From: Rectinema subterraneum
GTDB taxonomy: Bacteria > Spirochaetota > Spirochaetia > Treponematales > Rectinemataceae
NCBI GenBank assembly: GCA_009768935.1
Contig: WESA01000021.1
Coordinates: 1-43,753, forward strand
Direction: 5' to 3'
Length of the DNA stretch: 43,753 nucleotides
Shown: in pieces, positions 9,101-17,961 of the stretch
Layout of the letters: every line of letters starts with the position of its first letter
Numbering within the stretch: the stretch's first letter is position 1
Program-made: the position numbers and the translations under genes
The notes under the pieces: model-generated
Seen by the model: the letters and a program-made list of their open reading frames with translations, nothing else
Told to the model about the DNA's origin: nothing
Databases searched by the model: none

Positions 9101-9335
9101 CTGCCGCGATATCGCGAAGCTCGTAGATCGTCGCTGCGGCAATTCTAAAGCGCAAAGTTTTGCGGGCGAAATCTTCAGGAACCGGAGAAGCGGAAATCGC
9201 TGTGGGGATGGATTGTGTATCTGTTTGCTGCGCCGTAGACTCTTCGGCGGGAGACGATTGGTTTACAGCCTCCTGTGCCGGCAAAAATAGAATCAAAATG
9301 AACAGCAAGCCAAAAATGCAGAGTATGCGACGCAT
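6168..9335 (-). CDS. lptD: LptD/OstA-family outer-membrane assembly protein with SAP-like N-terminal segment
   Basis: 1055 residues from the ATG at 9335, chosen because it starts a clear signal peptide (MRRILCIFGLLFILILFLPAQ) and leaves a 46-base gap to uvrA. An in-frame extension upstream would run into uvrA without a signal sequence at its front. After a Gln/Ser/Thr-rich linker comes a short helical segment resembling a SAP motif (about 69-100). Next is an OstA/LptA-like beta-jellyroll domain (about 110-215) with the YLVFNRDTNEVQAAGNVEYT pattern. The rest is a large aromatic-rich beta-barrel. LptD inserts LPS into the outer membrane in proteobacteria. Many spirochaetes keep it without classical LPS, so the cargo is open. 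A uvrA-lptD pair is also what I recall from Treponema pallidum. Confidence 0.85.
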   Translation of the reverse strand: MRRILCIFGLLFILILFLPAQEAVNQSSPAEESTAQQTDTQSIPTAISASPVPEDFARKTLRFRIAAATIYELRDIAAEYGLSADGTADELRARLFAHFGFEPIPKVKGDVSMTIEKAGNVQYFTIENGTKEIRVNGPLEIRFADSQGTIHRISAQYLVFNRDTNEVQAAGNVEYTRETKTRTDIYKGQSIAVNLDESSGVFVDGSFNMEPTGAESRTLIVHFGTLISKSEEVVSLANGSLTACDAIDPHYILRAKKIWLFGSGDWAVVNATLYVGSIPVLWLPFFYYPSKASVFHPVVGFRSRQGGFVQTTTYVAGTQGAEARQSSAFSLQQGATGSFGTYVSRTQTTTEQSDTSSLAVLVDAYSSLGAFAGLRGKSASRLPVNLSWLVGVGLSRSVFLESTGYYSPYDWAGNYKSVWNDWKFGSIALPVRFVTSFEASSRRNASGLSWKVSLPFYSDPFIDQDFLDRKESYDFFSIFGGASSTVSERTSFVQKASLSWSWRAKNTQKPLTFNLSNLSSSLSWKSKYASTSGMTAAQLRLNAVNPQRHFFYPENARVVDTTFSASGIIARSNAASLGWTTSNAMYIEDRFYSFAWQKPQDIDFKSWYWLLGSRNNASLNSQLSVEKAALDFQFSSGVSGQVQYRPYLYDERVSPTTVHPFKLADYGYNTASWNAGTSIIWSPLRNIDMLAASKLQYSLSGKIAMVSYEGLDGSGVNANPVYKLNWLSWDDTMIRDHSILAELAAKIGSTSERLSFKIALPPLLENYTFSLSSAAGIASFGAAYIISRQSSLADLKSTSLAGNVSLQPLKQLRFAANAAWDFDANAPLSVSADITAWSFNARFTAQKANGYTFKSGSWIQDGTQYFRPSTVSLSWKPVLMMKPPQDISDKLVWYFEFGSALSLSQNLIQYTNAIFGSDFRISLKNSGGLSLDLSVSSINKSFWRYYAGLLPVAGDLDPEIYKRNFFNDLLDSLSIWDSARLQRTLFKLQKLSLTLAVDAHDWDLAGSIAAGPTLITPDTGRPYYQMDVSFSIAVTWKDISAIKSSINYSEGAFRE

Positions 9336-9381
9336 CGCCTGGTATCGTACATGGAAGAGGAATGGAAAGGCAAGAATCAGC

Positions 9382-12228
9382 TTAGCGAGGTCCCGATATT
9401 TCGAGCATTGGTCCCAGATATTGCCCCGTGTAGGATTGTTTGCAGCGCGCAATATCTTCGGGCGTGCCTTCTGCAACGATCATGCCGCCTCGATCCCCGC
9501 CTTCCGGCCCGAGGTCGATGACCCAGTCGGCCTGTTTGATGATATCGAGGTTATGCTCGATCATGACGACTGTGTTACCGCTGTCCACAAGGCGATGGAT
9601 TACCTCCAGCAACTGGCGGACATCAGCAAAATGCAGGCCTGTCGTAGGCTCATCCAGAAAATAGAGGGTACGACCTGTCGCGCGCTTCGCCAGCTCGAGG
9701 GAAAGCTTGACTCGCTGGGCTTCGCCACCAGATAGCGTCAGCGCAGACTGTCCCAGGCGAATGTATCCCAAGCCAACATCGAGCATTGTCTTCAGTCTGT
9801 GGGCAATCGAAGGGATATGCGCAAAAAATCCGCTCGCCTCTTCCACGGTCATATTGAGCACATCTGCGATATTCTTCCCCTTGAAACGCACATCGAGCGT
9901 ATCGGCATTGAAACGTTTCCCATGGCAGACTTCGCAGGTGATATAAACATCCGGCAGAAAATTCATTTCGATTTTGATGGTGCCGTCGCCCTGGCAGTGC
10001 TCGCAGCGCCCGCCTTTTACATTGAAACTGAAGCGGCCGGGCTTCCATCCGCGTGCGCGCGATTCCGGAAGGCTTGCAAAGAGCTCGCGGATGGGCGTGA
10101 ACACGCCGACATAGGTCGCAGGATTCGAGCGCGGTGTGCGGCCAATGGGGCTCTGGTCGATGTTGATGATTTTGTCGATGTGCTCGAGCCCATGGATTGC
10201 CTCGAAAGCTCCTTCGCGATGCGAAGAGCGCATGATGCGGTTGGAAATGGCAGGATACAGTACATCGGAGAGCAGCGTGCTCTTGCCCGAGCCCGATACG
10301 CCCGTGATGCAGACAAATTTTCCTAACGGGATTTTCACATCGATATGCTTGAGGTTGTGCTCGCTGGCGCCCTTCACCGTGATATAGGCCCCATTTCCCT
10401 GGCGTCTGACCTTCGGCACGTCGATTCTGAGCGTTCCAGCCAGATATTGTCCGGTAAGGCTATCGGGATGAGCAATGACTTCGGGGACTGTCCCTTGCGC
10501 AACAACATAGCCGCCATGCTCGCCGGCACCGGGTCCAAGGTCGACGAGATAATCCGCGGTGCGGAGCGTCTGCTCGTCGTGTTCGACTACTATGAGCGTA
10601 TTGCCGAGGTCGCGCAGGTAGGTGAGCGTATCGATAAGGCGCTGGTTGTCCCGCTGATGAAGGCCGATCGATGGCTCATCAAGGATATAGAGAACGCCGA
10701 CAAGCGAGCTTCCGATCTGCGTCGCAAGGCGAATACGCTGGGCTTCTCCACCCGAAAGCGTCGCCGCCTTGCGCTCGAGCGTCAGATAATCGAGCCCGAC
10801 ATTGCGTAAAAAGCCGAGCCTCGCCACTATCTCTTTCAGAATGAGCTTCGAAATCTGCGCTTCAGTCGGGGTGAGCTTGAGCGATTCGAAAAACTGAACC
10901 GCTTCGCCAACGGGCATGCAGGTTATGTCATAGATGTTTTTACCACCTATAGTTACTGCAAGCGCCTCCGGTCGGAGCCGCTTTCCGTGGCAGACCTCGC
11001 ATTCCTTTTCGATCATAAAGGATTCGAGCCAGTCCTTGATTTCATCGCTCGTCGATTCCATGTAGCGACGGCGCAAATCTGCCAAAATGCCAGGAAATTT
11101 CGACTGGTATTCGAAGTGACCCGTGCGGTCTCTGTTGTCATACCGAACATGGATATCTTCGTCGCTGCCATAGAGGATGGCGTGCATCACTTTTTCAGGA
11201 AGCGATTCAAAGGGCGTATCGAGGCTGAAATGGTAATGATGCGCGAGCGCTTCAAAGCGGGAGCGGTTCCATGCGGATGTCGGATTGTAGGGAATACATC
11301 CGCCTTCGTTGAAAGAAAGGCTTTTATCGGGGATTATGAGGTCGGGGTCGAACTCCATGTTCATGCCGAGCCCGGCGCAAGCGGGGCAGGCTCCCTGTGG
11401 CGCATTGAACGAAAAGAGGCGCGGTTCCATTTCGGGCAACGATATGCCGCAGACCGGGCAGGCGCCTTTCTGGCTGAAAAATTCTTCTTTGAGCTGGCCT
11501 TCTTGCGCTCCGCTCCCTTCGCGAATCACCGTGACTATGCCATCGGCAATGCCGAGTGCTGTCTCGACCGCTTCGGCAACCCGCCGCCTGCTTTCTTCAG
11601 AAAGCCGTATTCTATCGACAACTAATTCGATAGTATGCTTTTTTTGCTTTTCAAGCGCTGGGGGCACCTCGAGCTCGATGAACTGCCCATCAACGCGTGC
11701 CCGCAAGAAGCCCTGCTTGAGTGCATCTTCAAGTACCTTGCGATGCTCGCCTTTCTGGGCGCGGATAACTGGAGCCAGAATCTGCAATTTGGTCTCGCTG
11801 GGCCATGACAATATGACATCGAGAATCTGGTCGACACTCTGCTCACGGATTTCCCGCCCGCAGGATGGGCAGTGCGGCACACCAATGCGCGCAAAAAGCA
11901 GGCGCAAGTAATCGTAGATTTCGGTGACGGTCCCCACGGTTGAACGCGGGTTCCGGGTGGTCGTCTTTTGCTCTATAGAAATAGCCGGTGAAAGGCCTTC
12001 GATATAATCGACATCGGGCTTGTCCATGCGTCCCAGGAACTGGCGCGCATATGCCGAAAGCGATTCGACATAGCGCCTCTGGCCTTCGGCAAAAATAGTA
12101 TCGAACGCCAGAGAACTCTTCCCCGAACCGGAAAGGCCCGAGATAACTATGAGCTTGTTGCGCGGCAATTCAAGGTCGATATTTTTCAGGTTATGTTCGC
12201 GTGCACCCTTGATGATGAGCTTGTCCAT
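9382..12228 (-). CDS. uvrA: UvrABC excinuclease subunit A
   Basis: Damage-recognition ATPase of nucleotide excision repair. 948 residues from [16 protein letters not shown], the normal UvrA beginning. An in-frame TTG 13 codons upstream is possible, but the extra residues are not conserved and neither start has a strong ribosome site. Two ABC modules are present, with Walker A GLSGSGKS near the N-terminus and GVSGSGKST in the second half, and LSGGEAQR signatures in both. Zinc-binding CxxC pairs (CPVC...CPAC; CEHC...CEVC) are intact, as is the C-terminal GGDRGG...EGTPEDIA. No truncation. It follows the glycosylase gene by about 105 bases, and lptD follows it. Confidence 0.97.
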   Translation of the reverse strand: MDKLIIKGAREHNLKNIDLELPRNKLIVISGLSGSGKSSLAFDTIFAEGQRRYVESLSAYARQFLGRMDKPDVDYIEGLSPAISIEQKTTTRNPRSTVGTVTEIYDYLRLLFARIGVPHCPSCGREIREQSVDQILDVILSWPSETKLQILAPVIRAQKGEHRKVLEDALKQGFLRARVDGQFIELEVPPALEKQKKHTIELVVDRIRLSEESRRRVAEAVETALGIADGIVTVIREGSGAQEGQLKEEFFSQKGACPVCGISLPEMEPRLFSFNAPQGACPACAGLGMNMEFDPDLIIPDKSLSFNEGGCIPYNPTSAWNRSRFEALAHHYHFSLDTPFESLPEKVMHAILYGSDEDIHVRYDNRDRTGHFEYQSKFPGILADLRRRYMESTSDEIKDWLESFMIEKECEVCHGKRLRPEALAVTIGGKNIYDITCMPVGEAVQFFESLKLTPTEAQISKLILKEIVARLGFLRNVGLDYLTLERKAATLSGGEAQRIRLATQIGSSLVGVLYILDEPSIGLHQRDNQRLIDTLTYLRDLGNTLIVVEHDEQTLRTADYLVDLGPGAGEHGGYVVAQGTVPEVIAHPDSLTGQYLAGTLRIDVPKVRRQGNGAYITVKGASEHNLKHIDVKIPLGKFVCITGVSGSGKSTLLSDVLYPAISNRIMRSSHREGAFEAIHGLEHIDKIINIDQSPIGRTPRSNPATYVGVFTPIRELFASLPESRARGWKPGRFSFNVKGGRCEHCQGDGTIKIEMNFLPDVYITCEVCHGKRFNADTLDVRFKGKNIADVLNMTVEEASGFFAHIPSIAHRLKTMLDVGLGYIRLGQSALTLSGGEAQRVKLSLELAKRATGRTLYFLDEPTTGLHFADVRQLLEVIHRLVDSGNTVVMIEHNLDIIKQADWVIDLGPEGGDRGGMIVAEGTPEDIARCKQSYTGQYLGPMLEISGPR

Positions 12229-12333
12229 TGCGGTAAAAGCATACTGCGGCGAGGGGAGTCGAGGCAAGTATGCTTGACATATGTATAGCTGTTCGGAATG
12301 TGAAAAAATGCAGGAGAAAAGGACTCAGGTCAA

Positions 12334-12957
12334 TCACGCGCCAAGGAATTCGAACCAGATGTGCTGCTTGTCTATGGTTGACCGGAAATTGCGCGACGGC
12401 ACAGGGCTGGTGGATGGCAAGTACATGATGCTGCGCATCTGGCCGCCTATTTCGATGCTGATTCTGCCGCCGGCCATGCGCAGAGCTTTTCTTGCAAGCA
12501 GGCGATTCTCTGGCGATACTACATGGCGCATAAAAAGAGAGGCAGCAAGTGCGCCATTGAGTCCTACCCATTTTATAGAAGGATATTGTCCAAGCAGATC
12601 CCGGATATCATTGAGCGCGACGATTTCAAGCTCACCATCAGCGCTTGTCTGTCTGCGGCACGATTGCACCATGTCCCAAATAAGAAGCCCCAGACTGCTT
12701 GCAAGCGCAATCTTTGCGGAATAATTATCGAGCGACCCGGGGGGCAATACAATTCCTCTTTCCATCGCAAAGGCAGCCAGAATCGGCCAGAAATGGTTGC
12801 GCGGGTGCCCATAGTATTCGCCTTTTTCTTTGGACCGGATTGACGGGAATGAGCCAAGCGCCAGCAATCGCGGCGCGCTTTCGTCACCAGCCGGAGAAAA
12901 GCCCTGCTCTATGCTGCCCTGCCCAACAGGCTCCCCCTTCTCCAAAGGCTCAGACAT
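12334..12957 (-). CDS. Hypoxanthine-DNA glycosylase-like protein (uracil-DNA glycosylase superfamily)
   Basis: 207 residues from MSEPLEKGEP, whose ATG overlaps the end of ychF by 8 bases. Longer in-frame starts lie deep inside ychF and are rejected. Motifs are LLALGSFPS (32-39) and YYGHPRNHFWPIL (48-60), the signature of the UDG-superfamily branch named hypoxanthine-DNA glycosylase. A central LLIWDMVQSC and a GLNGALA-type segment follow. Inferred role: removal of deaminated adenine (hypoxanthine) or related bases, beginning base-excision repair. The first 30 residues are low-complexity and probably disordered. It lies between ychF and uvrA, so two repair functions are adjacent. Confidence 0.82.
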   Translation of the reverse strand: MSEPLEKGEPVGQGSIEQGFSPAGDESAPRLLALGSFPSIRSKEKGEYYGHPRNHFWPILAAFAMERGIVLPPGSLDNYSAKIALASSLGLLIWDMVQSCRRQTSADGELEIVALNDIRDLLGQYPSIKWVGLNGALAASLFMRHVVSPENRLLARKALRMAGGRISIEIGGQMRSIMYLPSTSPVPSRNFRSTIDKQHIWFEFLGA

Positions 12958-14056
12958 TGAACTTGAAGAACATGATATCGCCATCCTGCACGACATATTC
13001 ACGCCCTTCCTGGCGCATTTTCCCTGCAGCGCGGACAGCGGCTTCCGAGCCATACTGGATGAGGTCGTCGTAGTGGTAGACCTCAGCTTTGATGAACCCT
13101 TTCTCAAAATCGGTATGAATGACCCCGGCGGCTGCGGGAGCCTTGTCGCCCGCAAGAATCGTCCATGCGCGGCACTCATCCTCACCTGCGGTAAAAAAGG
13201 TGCGCAAACCAAGGAGCCGATACGCAGCGTGCGCTAGCGACGCAAGCCCTGGCGCTTCGAGGCCTATTCCAGCAAGGAACTCGGCGCGTTCCGCAGGATC
13301 TTCTATGTCAGCAAGCTCAGCTTCGAATTTACCGCATATGACCACTGCCTCGGAACCTTGCTTCTCTGCAATTTCTTTCACTATATCGACATATTTGTTT
13401 CCATGCACTCCCGATTCGTCGACATTGCAGACAAAGAGCTCCTTTTTCATAGTCATAAGAAAGCTGCGACGCGCAAATTCGATTTCTTCAGGCTCAAGGT
13501 CAACCGTGAATGCTGGCTTGCCCTCCTGGAGTGCCGGCCTGACCTTCTGCAGTACAGCAATCTCCTTTTCGGTATCTTTTTTCAGGTTGGGATCCTGTAC
13601 TTTGAGCTGACGATTCAATTTATCGAGCCTGCGATCGATGCTGTCGAGATCGGCAAGCGCCAGCTCAGTATGGATCACATCGATATCATCAGCAGGATCC
13701 ACTTTGCCTGCCACATGGATGATATCAGGATCATCGAAACACCGCACAACATGCGCGATCATGCCCACTTCCCGGATATGGGAGAGAAACTGGTTGCCCA
13801 GCCCCTCGCCTTTCGAAGCACCGCGAACAAGCCCTGCAATATCCACAAACTCCACAACTGCAGGTACTTTTCGTCTGGGCTTGAAAATCTCGCACAGCCG
13901 ATCCAGGCGCTTGTCCGGCAGAGGCACAATGCCCACATTCGGATCGATTGTGCAGAAAGGATAATTGGCAGCTTCCGCTTTTGCGCTCGTAAGCGCCGAG
14001 AAAATCGTCGATTTTCCTACATTTGGTAGACCGACTATTCCACAGTTCAATGGCAT
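12950..14056 (-). CDS. ychF: Redox-regulated ATPase/GTPase YchF (Obg/OLA1 family)
   Basis: 368 residues, full length. The G1 motif is GLPNVGKST (9-17) and G3 is DIAGLVRGASKGEGLGNQFL. A coiled-coil hairpin of about 60 residues is inserted in the G domain, with the C-terminal TGS domain at about 280-368 ending DIMFFKFNV. YchF proteins prefer ATP, bind ribosomes and affect oxidative-stress responses. The gene is the first of the leftward cluster and overlaps the following glycosylase gene by 8 bases. Its upstream region is shared with the divergent aminotransferase gene and contains palindromes. Confidence 0.97.
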   Translation of the reverse strand: MPLNCGIVGLPNVGKSTIFSALTSAKAEAANYPFCTIDPNVGIVPLPDKRLDRLCEIFKPRRKVPAVVEFVDIAGLVRGASKGEGLGNQFLSHIREVGMIAHVVRCFDDPDIIHVAGKVDPADDIDVIHTELALADLDSIDRRLDKLNRQLKVQDPNLKKDTEKEIAVLQKVRPALQEGKPAFTVDLEPEEIEFARRSFLMTMKKELFVCNVDESGVHGNKYVDIVKEIAEKQGSEAVVICGKFEAELADIEDPAERAEFLAGIGLEAPGLASLAHAAYRLLGLRTFFTAGEDECRAWTILAGDKAPAAAGVIHTDFEKGFIKAEVYHYDDLIQYGSEAAVRAAGKMRQEGREYVVQDGDIMFFKFNV

Positions 14057-14106
14057 GGTATATACACCTTTATCATATTGCTTGCGTTGTTGCGAACAGA
14101 CAATAA

Positions 14107-14129
14107 CAGTATACTACAAGCCAGTATAC
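14107..14129. repeat. Direct repeat CAGTATAC x2 upstream of ychF
   Basis: CAGTATAC occurs at 14107-14114 and 14122-14129, a spacing of 15 bases between start points. Each contains the palindrome GTATAC. The copies lie where the ychF promoter should be (TATACT on the minus strand could be a -10), so they may be promoter parts rather than binding sites. Confidence 0.45.
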
Positions 14130-14143
14130 GGCAAGAGCAAAAC

Positions 14144-14184
14144 CTTGCGTTTCATATATTGAAACGCAAGTTCGAAATTTCGAA
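14144..14184. promoter_or_regulatory. Two adjacent palindromes in the ychF/aminotransferase divergent region
   Basis: CTTGCGTTTCA (14144-14154) is a perfect 11-base inverted repeat with TGAAACGCAAG (14160-14170) around TATAT. It abuts the 14-base palindrome TTCGAAATTTCGAA (14171-14184). No T-run follows on either strand, and both lie just upstream of a weak promoter for the aminotransferase (TTTACT 14193-14198, 17 bases, TAGGAT 14216-14221). Operator or activator site is an inference. Confidence 0.55.
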
Positions 14185-14257
14185 ATTCGATATTTACTGA
14201 CTGGAAAAACTGGGGTAGGATAACTGCAGCCATCAAATCATCGAGGAGGATCGATTG

Positions 14258-15532
14258 ATGCAGGATTTTTCGAAGTATCTATCCGCCAATGCGAATAACA
14301 TGAAAAAATCCGTTATCAGGGAGCTGCTCAAACTCACGAATCAGCCTGATATCATTTCTTTCGCCGGCGGGCTTCCCGCTCCTGAGACATTTCCAGTCGA
14401 AGAATTGAGAGAAGCGAGCGATCGCGTCTTCAGAAAATATGGAGACAAGATTCTGCAATACGGCACTACTGAAGGCGACAATGATCTCAAAGCACAGCTT
14501 GTTGCCTACGAATCGGCGCAGGGCATCAAGCTTGGCCCTGAAAACCTGCTTATCACCTCCGCGAGCCAGCAGGCTCTCGATATGCTGCCCAAGCTTTTTC
14601 TCGACCCGGGCGATTATGTAATCGCCGGCCGCCCCACCTATGTTGGCGCCATCCAAGCAATCCAGTCATATCAGGGCAACGTGCTCGGCATTCCGTTCAG
14701 TACCGCTGATGATGGATTCGATATGGTAGAGCTCGAAAAACGCTACGAACGAGCAATCAGCGCAAAGAAACGCATTAAATACATCTATGTCATTCCTGAT
14801 TTCCAGAACCCCTCCGGAATATGCTGGAGCCTCGAAAAAAGGAAAGCGCTCCTCGAATTCGCCTATCGCGAAGGCCTTTTTATTGTAGAAGATGCTCCAT
14901 ATCGCGAAATACGTTTCATGGGAGAGCCTGTGCCTTCCATCTACCAGCTTGACCAGCAGATGCAGAACAGGGGCATTGTTATCAATCTGAAGACATTTTC
15001 CAAAATACTCGCCCCCGGCACACGCATAGGCTGGATTATCGCGCGCGAAGATCTCATCCAGAAAATGGTCATTGCGAAACAGGCCATGGACCTCTGCACG
15101 AGCGTCCTCACCCAGAAAATGATTGCAGAGTTTATGGCGACAGGGAAGCTCAAGGATATCGTTGCACGAACCTGCGGCATCTATCGCAACAAGCGCAATT
15201 TCATGCTCGAAATGTTCGAGAAATATATGCCCAAGCGTTTCGATCTTGCATGGACAAAGCCGGAAGGCGGGCTTTTTCTCTGGCTCTCGCTGCCACGCTA
15301 CATCGACACGGACAAAATGTTCTACAAAGCTGTCGAAAAAAAAGTAGCCTATGTGGTCGGCAGCGCATTCTATTTCGACGAGCCAGAAACCAACTCGATG
15401 CGCATCAACTTCTCGTACTCGAGCTTTGAGCAGATCGAAGAAGGAACCAAGCGGCTCGCCAACGTGATCAGTGAAGAAATAGAGGCGCACGAAGCAGGCC
15501 CGCGCGGGCAGACTTCGCCTGAGGATATATAA
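14258..15532 (+). CDS. PLP-dependent aminotransferase, class I (2-aminoadipate/LysN-like)
   Basis: 424 residues. The ATG at 14258 follows GAGGAGGA with a good spacing; a TTG directly before it is not preferred. Fold-type I aminotransferase features are DIISFAGGLPAPETFP near the N-terminus, the YVIPDFQNPSG segment, FIVEDAPYREIRF, and LKTFSKILAPGTRIGW with the PLP-binding lysine. Resemblance is to the MocR/LysN group that transaminates 2-aminoadipate, branched-chain or aromatic amino acids; the substrate cannot be told. No DNA-binding GntR domain is attached. It stands alone, divergent from ychF. Confidence 0.9.
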   Translation: MQDFSKYLSANANNMKKSVIRELLKLTNQPDIISFAGGLPAPETFPVEELREASDRVFRKYGDKILQYGTTEGDNDLKAQLVAYESAQGIKLGPENLLITSASQQALDMLPKLFLDPGDYVIAGRPTYVGAIQAIQSYQGNVLGIPFSTADDGFDMVELEKRYERAISAKKRIKYIYVIPDFQNPSGICWSLEKRKALLEFAYREGLFIVEDAPYREIRFMGEPVPSIYQLDQQMQNRGIVINLKTFSKILAPGTRIGWIIAREDLIQKMVIAKQAMDLCTSVLTQKMIAEFMATGKLKDIVARTCGIYRNKRNFMLEMFEKYMPKRFDLAWTKPEGGLFLWLSLPRYIDTDKMFYKAVEKKVAYVVGSAFYFDEPETNSMRINFSYSSFEQIEEGTKRLANVISEEIEAHEAGPRGQTSPEDI

Positions 15533-15639
15533 AGCTTCATTGTAGGTAACCCGCTTTTTCATGGCCACCGCTTTCGTGATGCCTAAGCAAGCCTGAATAT
15601 TAAGCTTAATTAAATATCATTTTTTGTTTTCGAATTCTG

Positions 15640-15668
15640 TTGCCGCGCCCGGACTAAATCGCTATTTT
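15640..15668 (+). promoter_or_regulatory. Putative promoter of the LolD/FtsX operon
   Basis: TTGCCG (15640-15645), 17 bases, TATTTT (15663-15668), about 40 bases before the ATPase ATG. The 12-base palindrome ATTAAGCTTAAT (15599-15610) lies just upstream. Confidence 0.4.
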
Positions 15669-15708
15669 CTCAAGAAGGAAATGAAATATTCAGTTCTGGA
15701 GCGGTATC

Positions 15709-16446
15709 ATGCAAATTATCGAGTTGCGCAATGCAAAAAAAGACTATCTTCTGGGCAAAGTAACCGTGCCGGCAATCAAGGGGGTATCCTTTGCAATCGA
15801 GAGAGGAGATTTTGTGTCGATTGCGGGACCTTCGGGCTCAGGCAAGACAACCATTCTCAATATGATCGGCCTCATCGATATTCCTACTTCGGGGGAAGTC
15901 ATCATCGACGGTAAGAATACTTCGGGGCTATCGGATCAGGAGCTTACCCGCTTTCGCCATGAAGTGCTCGGATTCATTTTCCAATCATTCAACCTTATTC
16001 CGGTGCTCAATGTATGGGAAAATATCGAGTTCCCTCTCCTTCTTGGAAGGACGCGCGTTCCCAAGAATGAATGGAAGGATTGGATCGATTTTCTCATCGG
16101 TGAAGTCGGGCTTGGCGACTGGAGAGACCACAAGCCGAACGAGCTTTCGGGAGGTCAGCGCCAGCGTGTCGCCATCGCGCGCGCACTCGTGACCAAGCCT
16201 TCCATAGTGCTCGCGGATGAGCCCACAGCCAACCTCGATTCTGCTACTGGTGAGCAGATCATCGATCTCATGAAAAAAATCAACCGCGAAATTCAAACCA
16301 CATTCATATTTTCGACGCATGACGCCACGATTGTCAGTATTGCCGATCATGTCATCCGCTTGCGGGATGGAACTATCATCGAAAACAGGCGCAATGGCGA
16401 AGACATAAACGGCTCGGGCGCCGTTGGCGCACCAGTGGAGGATTGA
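15709..16446 (+). CDS. ABC transporter ATPase, LolD/MacB type
   Basis: 245 residues. Walker A is GPSGSGKT (40-47), the Q-loop region is FIFQSFNLIPVLNVWEN, the signature is LSGGQRQRVAIARAL, Walker B is IVLADEPTANLD, and the H-loop is FSTHD. This is the MacB/LolD/FtsE class, whose partners are FtsX-type permeases working as mechanotransmitters rather than substrate channels. Exactly such permeases follow: the next ATG is 3 bases after this stop. A likely role is powering release or extrusion of a lipoprotein, lipid or peptide towards the outer membrane, suggested by the LolA-like and barrel genes in the same operon. Confidence 0.93.
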   Translation: MQIIELRNAKKDYLLGKVTVPAIKGVSFAIERGDFVSIAGPSGSGKTTILNMIGLIDIPTSGEVIIDGKNTSGLSDQELTRFRHEVLGFIFQSFNLIPVLNVWENIEFPLLLGRTRVPKNEWKDWIDFLIGEVGLGDWRDHKPNELSGGQRQRVAIARALVTKPSIVLADEPTANLDSATGEQIIDLMKKINREIQTTFIFSTHDATIVSIADHVIRLRDGTIIENRRNGEDINGSGAVGAPVED

Positions 16447-16448
16447 GT

Positions 16449-17951
16449 ATGGCCGTCATTCTCAGAATGGCGTTCCGCAACATCAGGGAACACAAATCGA
16501 AGAGCCTTATCATCGGCATCCTTCTCGCGCTCGGAGCCTTGATTCTGGTTGTCGGAACCGCTTTCATCGATGCTTCGCAAGCTGGCATCCGCTCGACATT
16601 TTCCGATGTGTATACAGGCGATATTTTTATTTCCGGCATCAGCTCCGAAGGCCCGGTATCGCTGTTCGGCGTTTCCTCTCCCGGAGGGCTCGCGGCGACG
16701 CCGATAATCCCGAATTACGAAAAAGTCCTTTCCATCGTAAAATCGACGCCTCATATTGCCGGCCATTCTTCGCTGGCAACAGGCTTTGCCCAGCTGACAC
16801 GCGAGGACAGCACGCCGCAACAAGCCAATGCGCTCAAAAGTACAATTCAGTCCCAGGATCGCTTTTTGTTTCTCTTTGGTGTCGATGCTGCTTCGTACTG
16901 GAATCTTTTCAATCAGGTGGAAATCGTTCAGGGTGAGCGCCTTCAGCCAGGACAGCCCGGCCTTATGATCAGCGAGAGCCAGCGCCAGAAATTTTCAGAC
17001 TGGCTCGGCAAGCCGCTTTCGATTGGCGACACATTGCTCATCCAGGGCTTCTCTTCTGCTGGAATGCGCCTTCGCGAGCTTCCGATAGTCGGCATATTCC
17101 AGCTCAAGGAACAAGGGGCTTCTCCTGAACAGCTCGCCTACATCGATATCGAATCGCTGCGAGTAATGAGCGGGATGACAGTTGGCGCAAACGAACCGAT
17201 CCAGCTTAAGCCTGAAGAGACGAGCATGCTGTCTACTGACAATGCCGATTCTTTGTTCGGCGAGGATGTGACGGTCACGCAAGGGTCCTCGACAGGTATC
17301 GATGTCAATGCCATCGCTGCGCAGATTGCACAAGAGAGCGCTGCAAAGCCTCTACAGGCCGATGAAGGGGCATGGCAATTCATTGTTGCCAAAGCGGATT
17401 CTCCGCGCAATGTGCAACGAACTATTGCTGCATTGAATGCGTCCTTCGCGAAAGAAGGTATCCCTGTGGTTGCCGGGGACTGGCAGAAAGCTGCCGGACC
17501 TTACGGGCAGTCCATCGACGTGGTCCGCATTGTCTTCGCAGCGGCAATCATCATCCTGTCGATTGTGGCGATTATCATTATCATGAATACATTTGTAATA
17601 TCGGTTATAGAGCGCACTTCGGAAATCGGCACGATGCGCGCTATCGGCGCAGGAAAGGGCTTTGTCCGCGGTTTGTTCACAGCCGAAGCGACCGCACTTG
17701 CACTGGTGTCCTCAGTAGTTGGAGCGGGGCTCGGCATTGCAGTGACTTCGATACTGAGAGCGCTCCATATCGAAGCGACAAACCAGTTCTTCCTTATTCT
17801 TTTTGGTGGAAAATACATGAATCCGATTGTATCCGCCGGAAATATGATTACCGCGATCGTCGTCATGGTCGTGGTTGGCTTTATCGCCCACCTGTATCCG
17901 GTCTCGCTGGCACTCAAAATCCAGCCGGTCAGGGCGATGCAGGAAGAATAG
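16449..17951 (+). CDS. FtsX-family ABC permease 1 (LolC/E or MacB-like)
   Basis: 500 residues. An N-terminal TM helix (about 20-40) is followed by a large periplasmic MacB_PCD-type domain (about 42-355) and three C-terminal TM helices (about 360-495). The FtsX motif ERTSEIGTMRAIGAGKGFVRGLFTAE lies between the first and second of these helices. The start is ATG 16449 behind GTGGAGGA. It is immediately downstream of the ATPase and 10 bases ahead of a second permease, so the complex is probably a heterodimer of permeases plus ATPase dimers, as in LolCDE. Confidence 0.9.
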   Translation: MAVILRMAFRNIREHKSKSLIIGILLALGALILVVGTAFIDASQAGIRSTFSDVYTGDIFISGISSEGPVSLFGVSSPGGLAATPIIPNYEKVLSIVKSTPHIAGHSSLATGFAQLTREDSTPQQANALKSTIQSQDRFLFLFGVDAASYWNLFNQVEIVQGERLQPGQPGLMISESQRQKFSDWLGKPLSIGDTLLIQGFSSAGMRLRELPIVGIFQLKEQGASPEQLAYIDIESLRVMSGMTVGANEPIQLKPEETSMLSTDNADSLFGEDVTVTQGSSTGIDVNAIAAQIAQESAAKPLQADEGAWQFIVAKADSPRNVQRTIAALNASFAKEGIPVVAGDWQKAAGPYGQSIDVVRIVFAAAIIILSIVAIIIIMNTFVISVIERTSEIGTMRAIGAGKGFVRGLFTAEATALALVSSVVGAGLGIAVTSILRALHIEATNQFFLILFGGKYMNPIVSAGNMITAIVVMVVVGFIAHLYPVSLALKIQPVRAMQEE

Positions 17952-17961
17952 GAGCACTACT

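Noticed and set aside
9336..9476. Extended N-terminus of LptD
   Set aside because: The extra 47 residues overlap the uvrA coding end and would bury the signal peptide inside the protein.
14666..15568. 300-codon minus-strand frame opposite the aminotransferase gene
   Set aside because: Shadow of the conserved aminotransferase; His/Cys/Phe-rich composition without domain logic.
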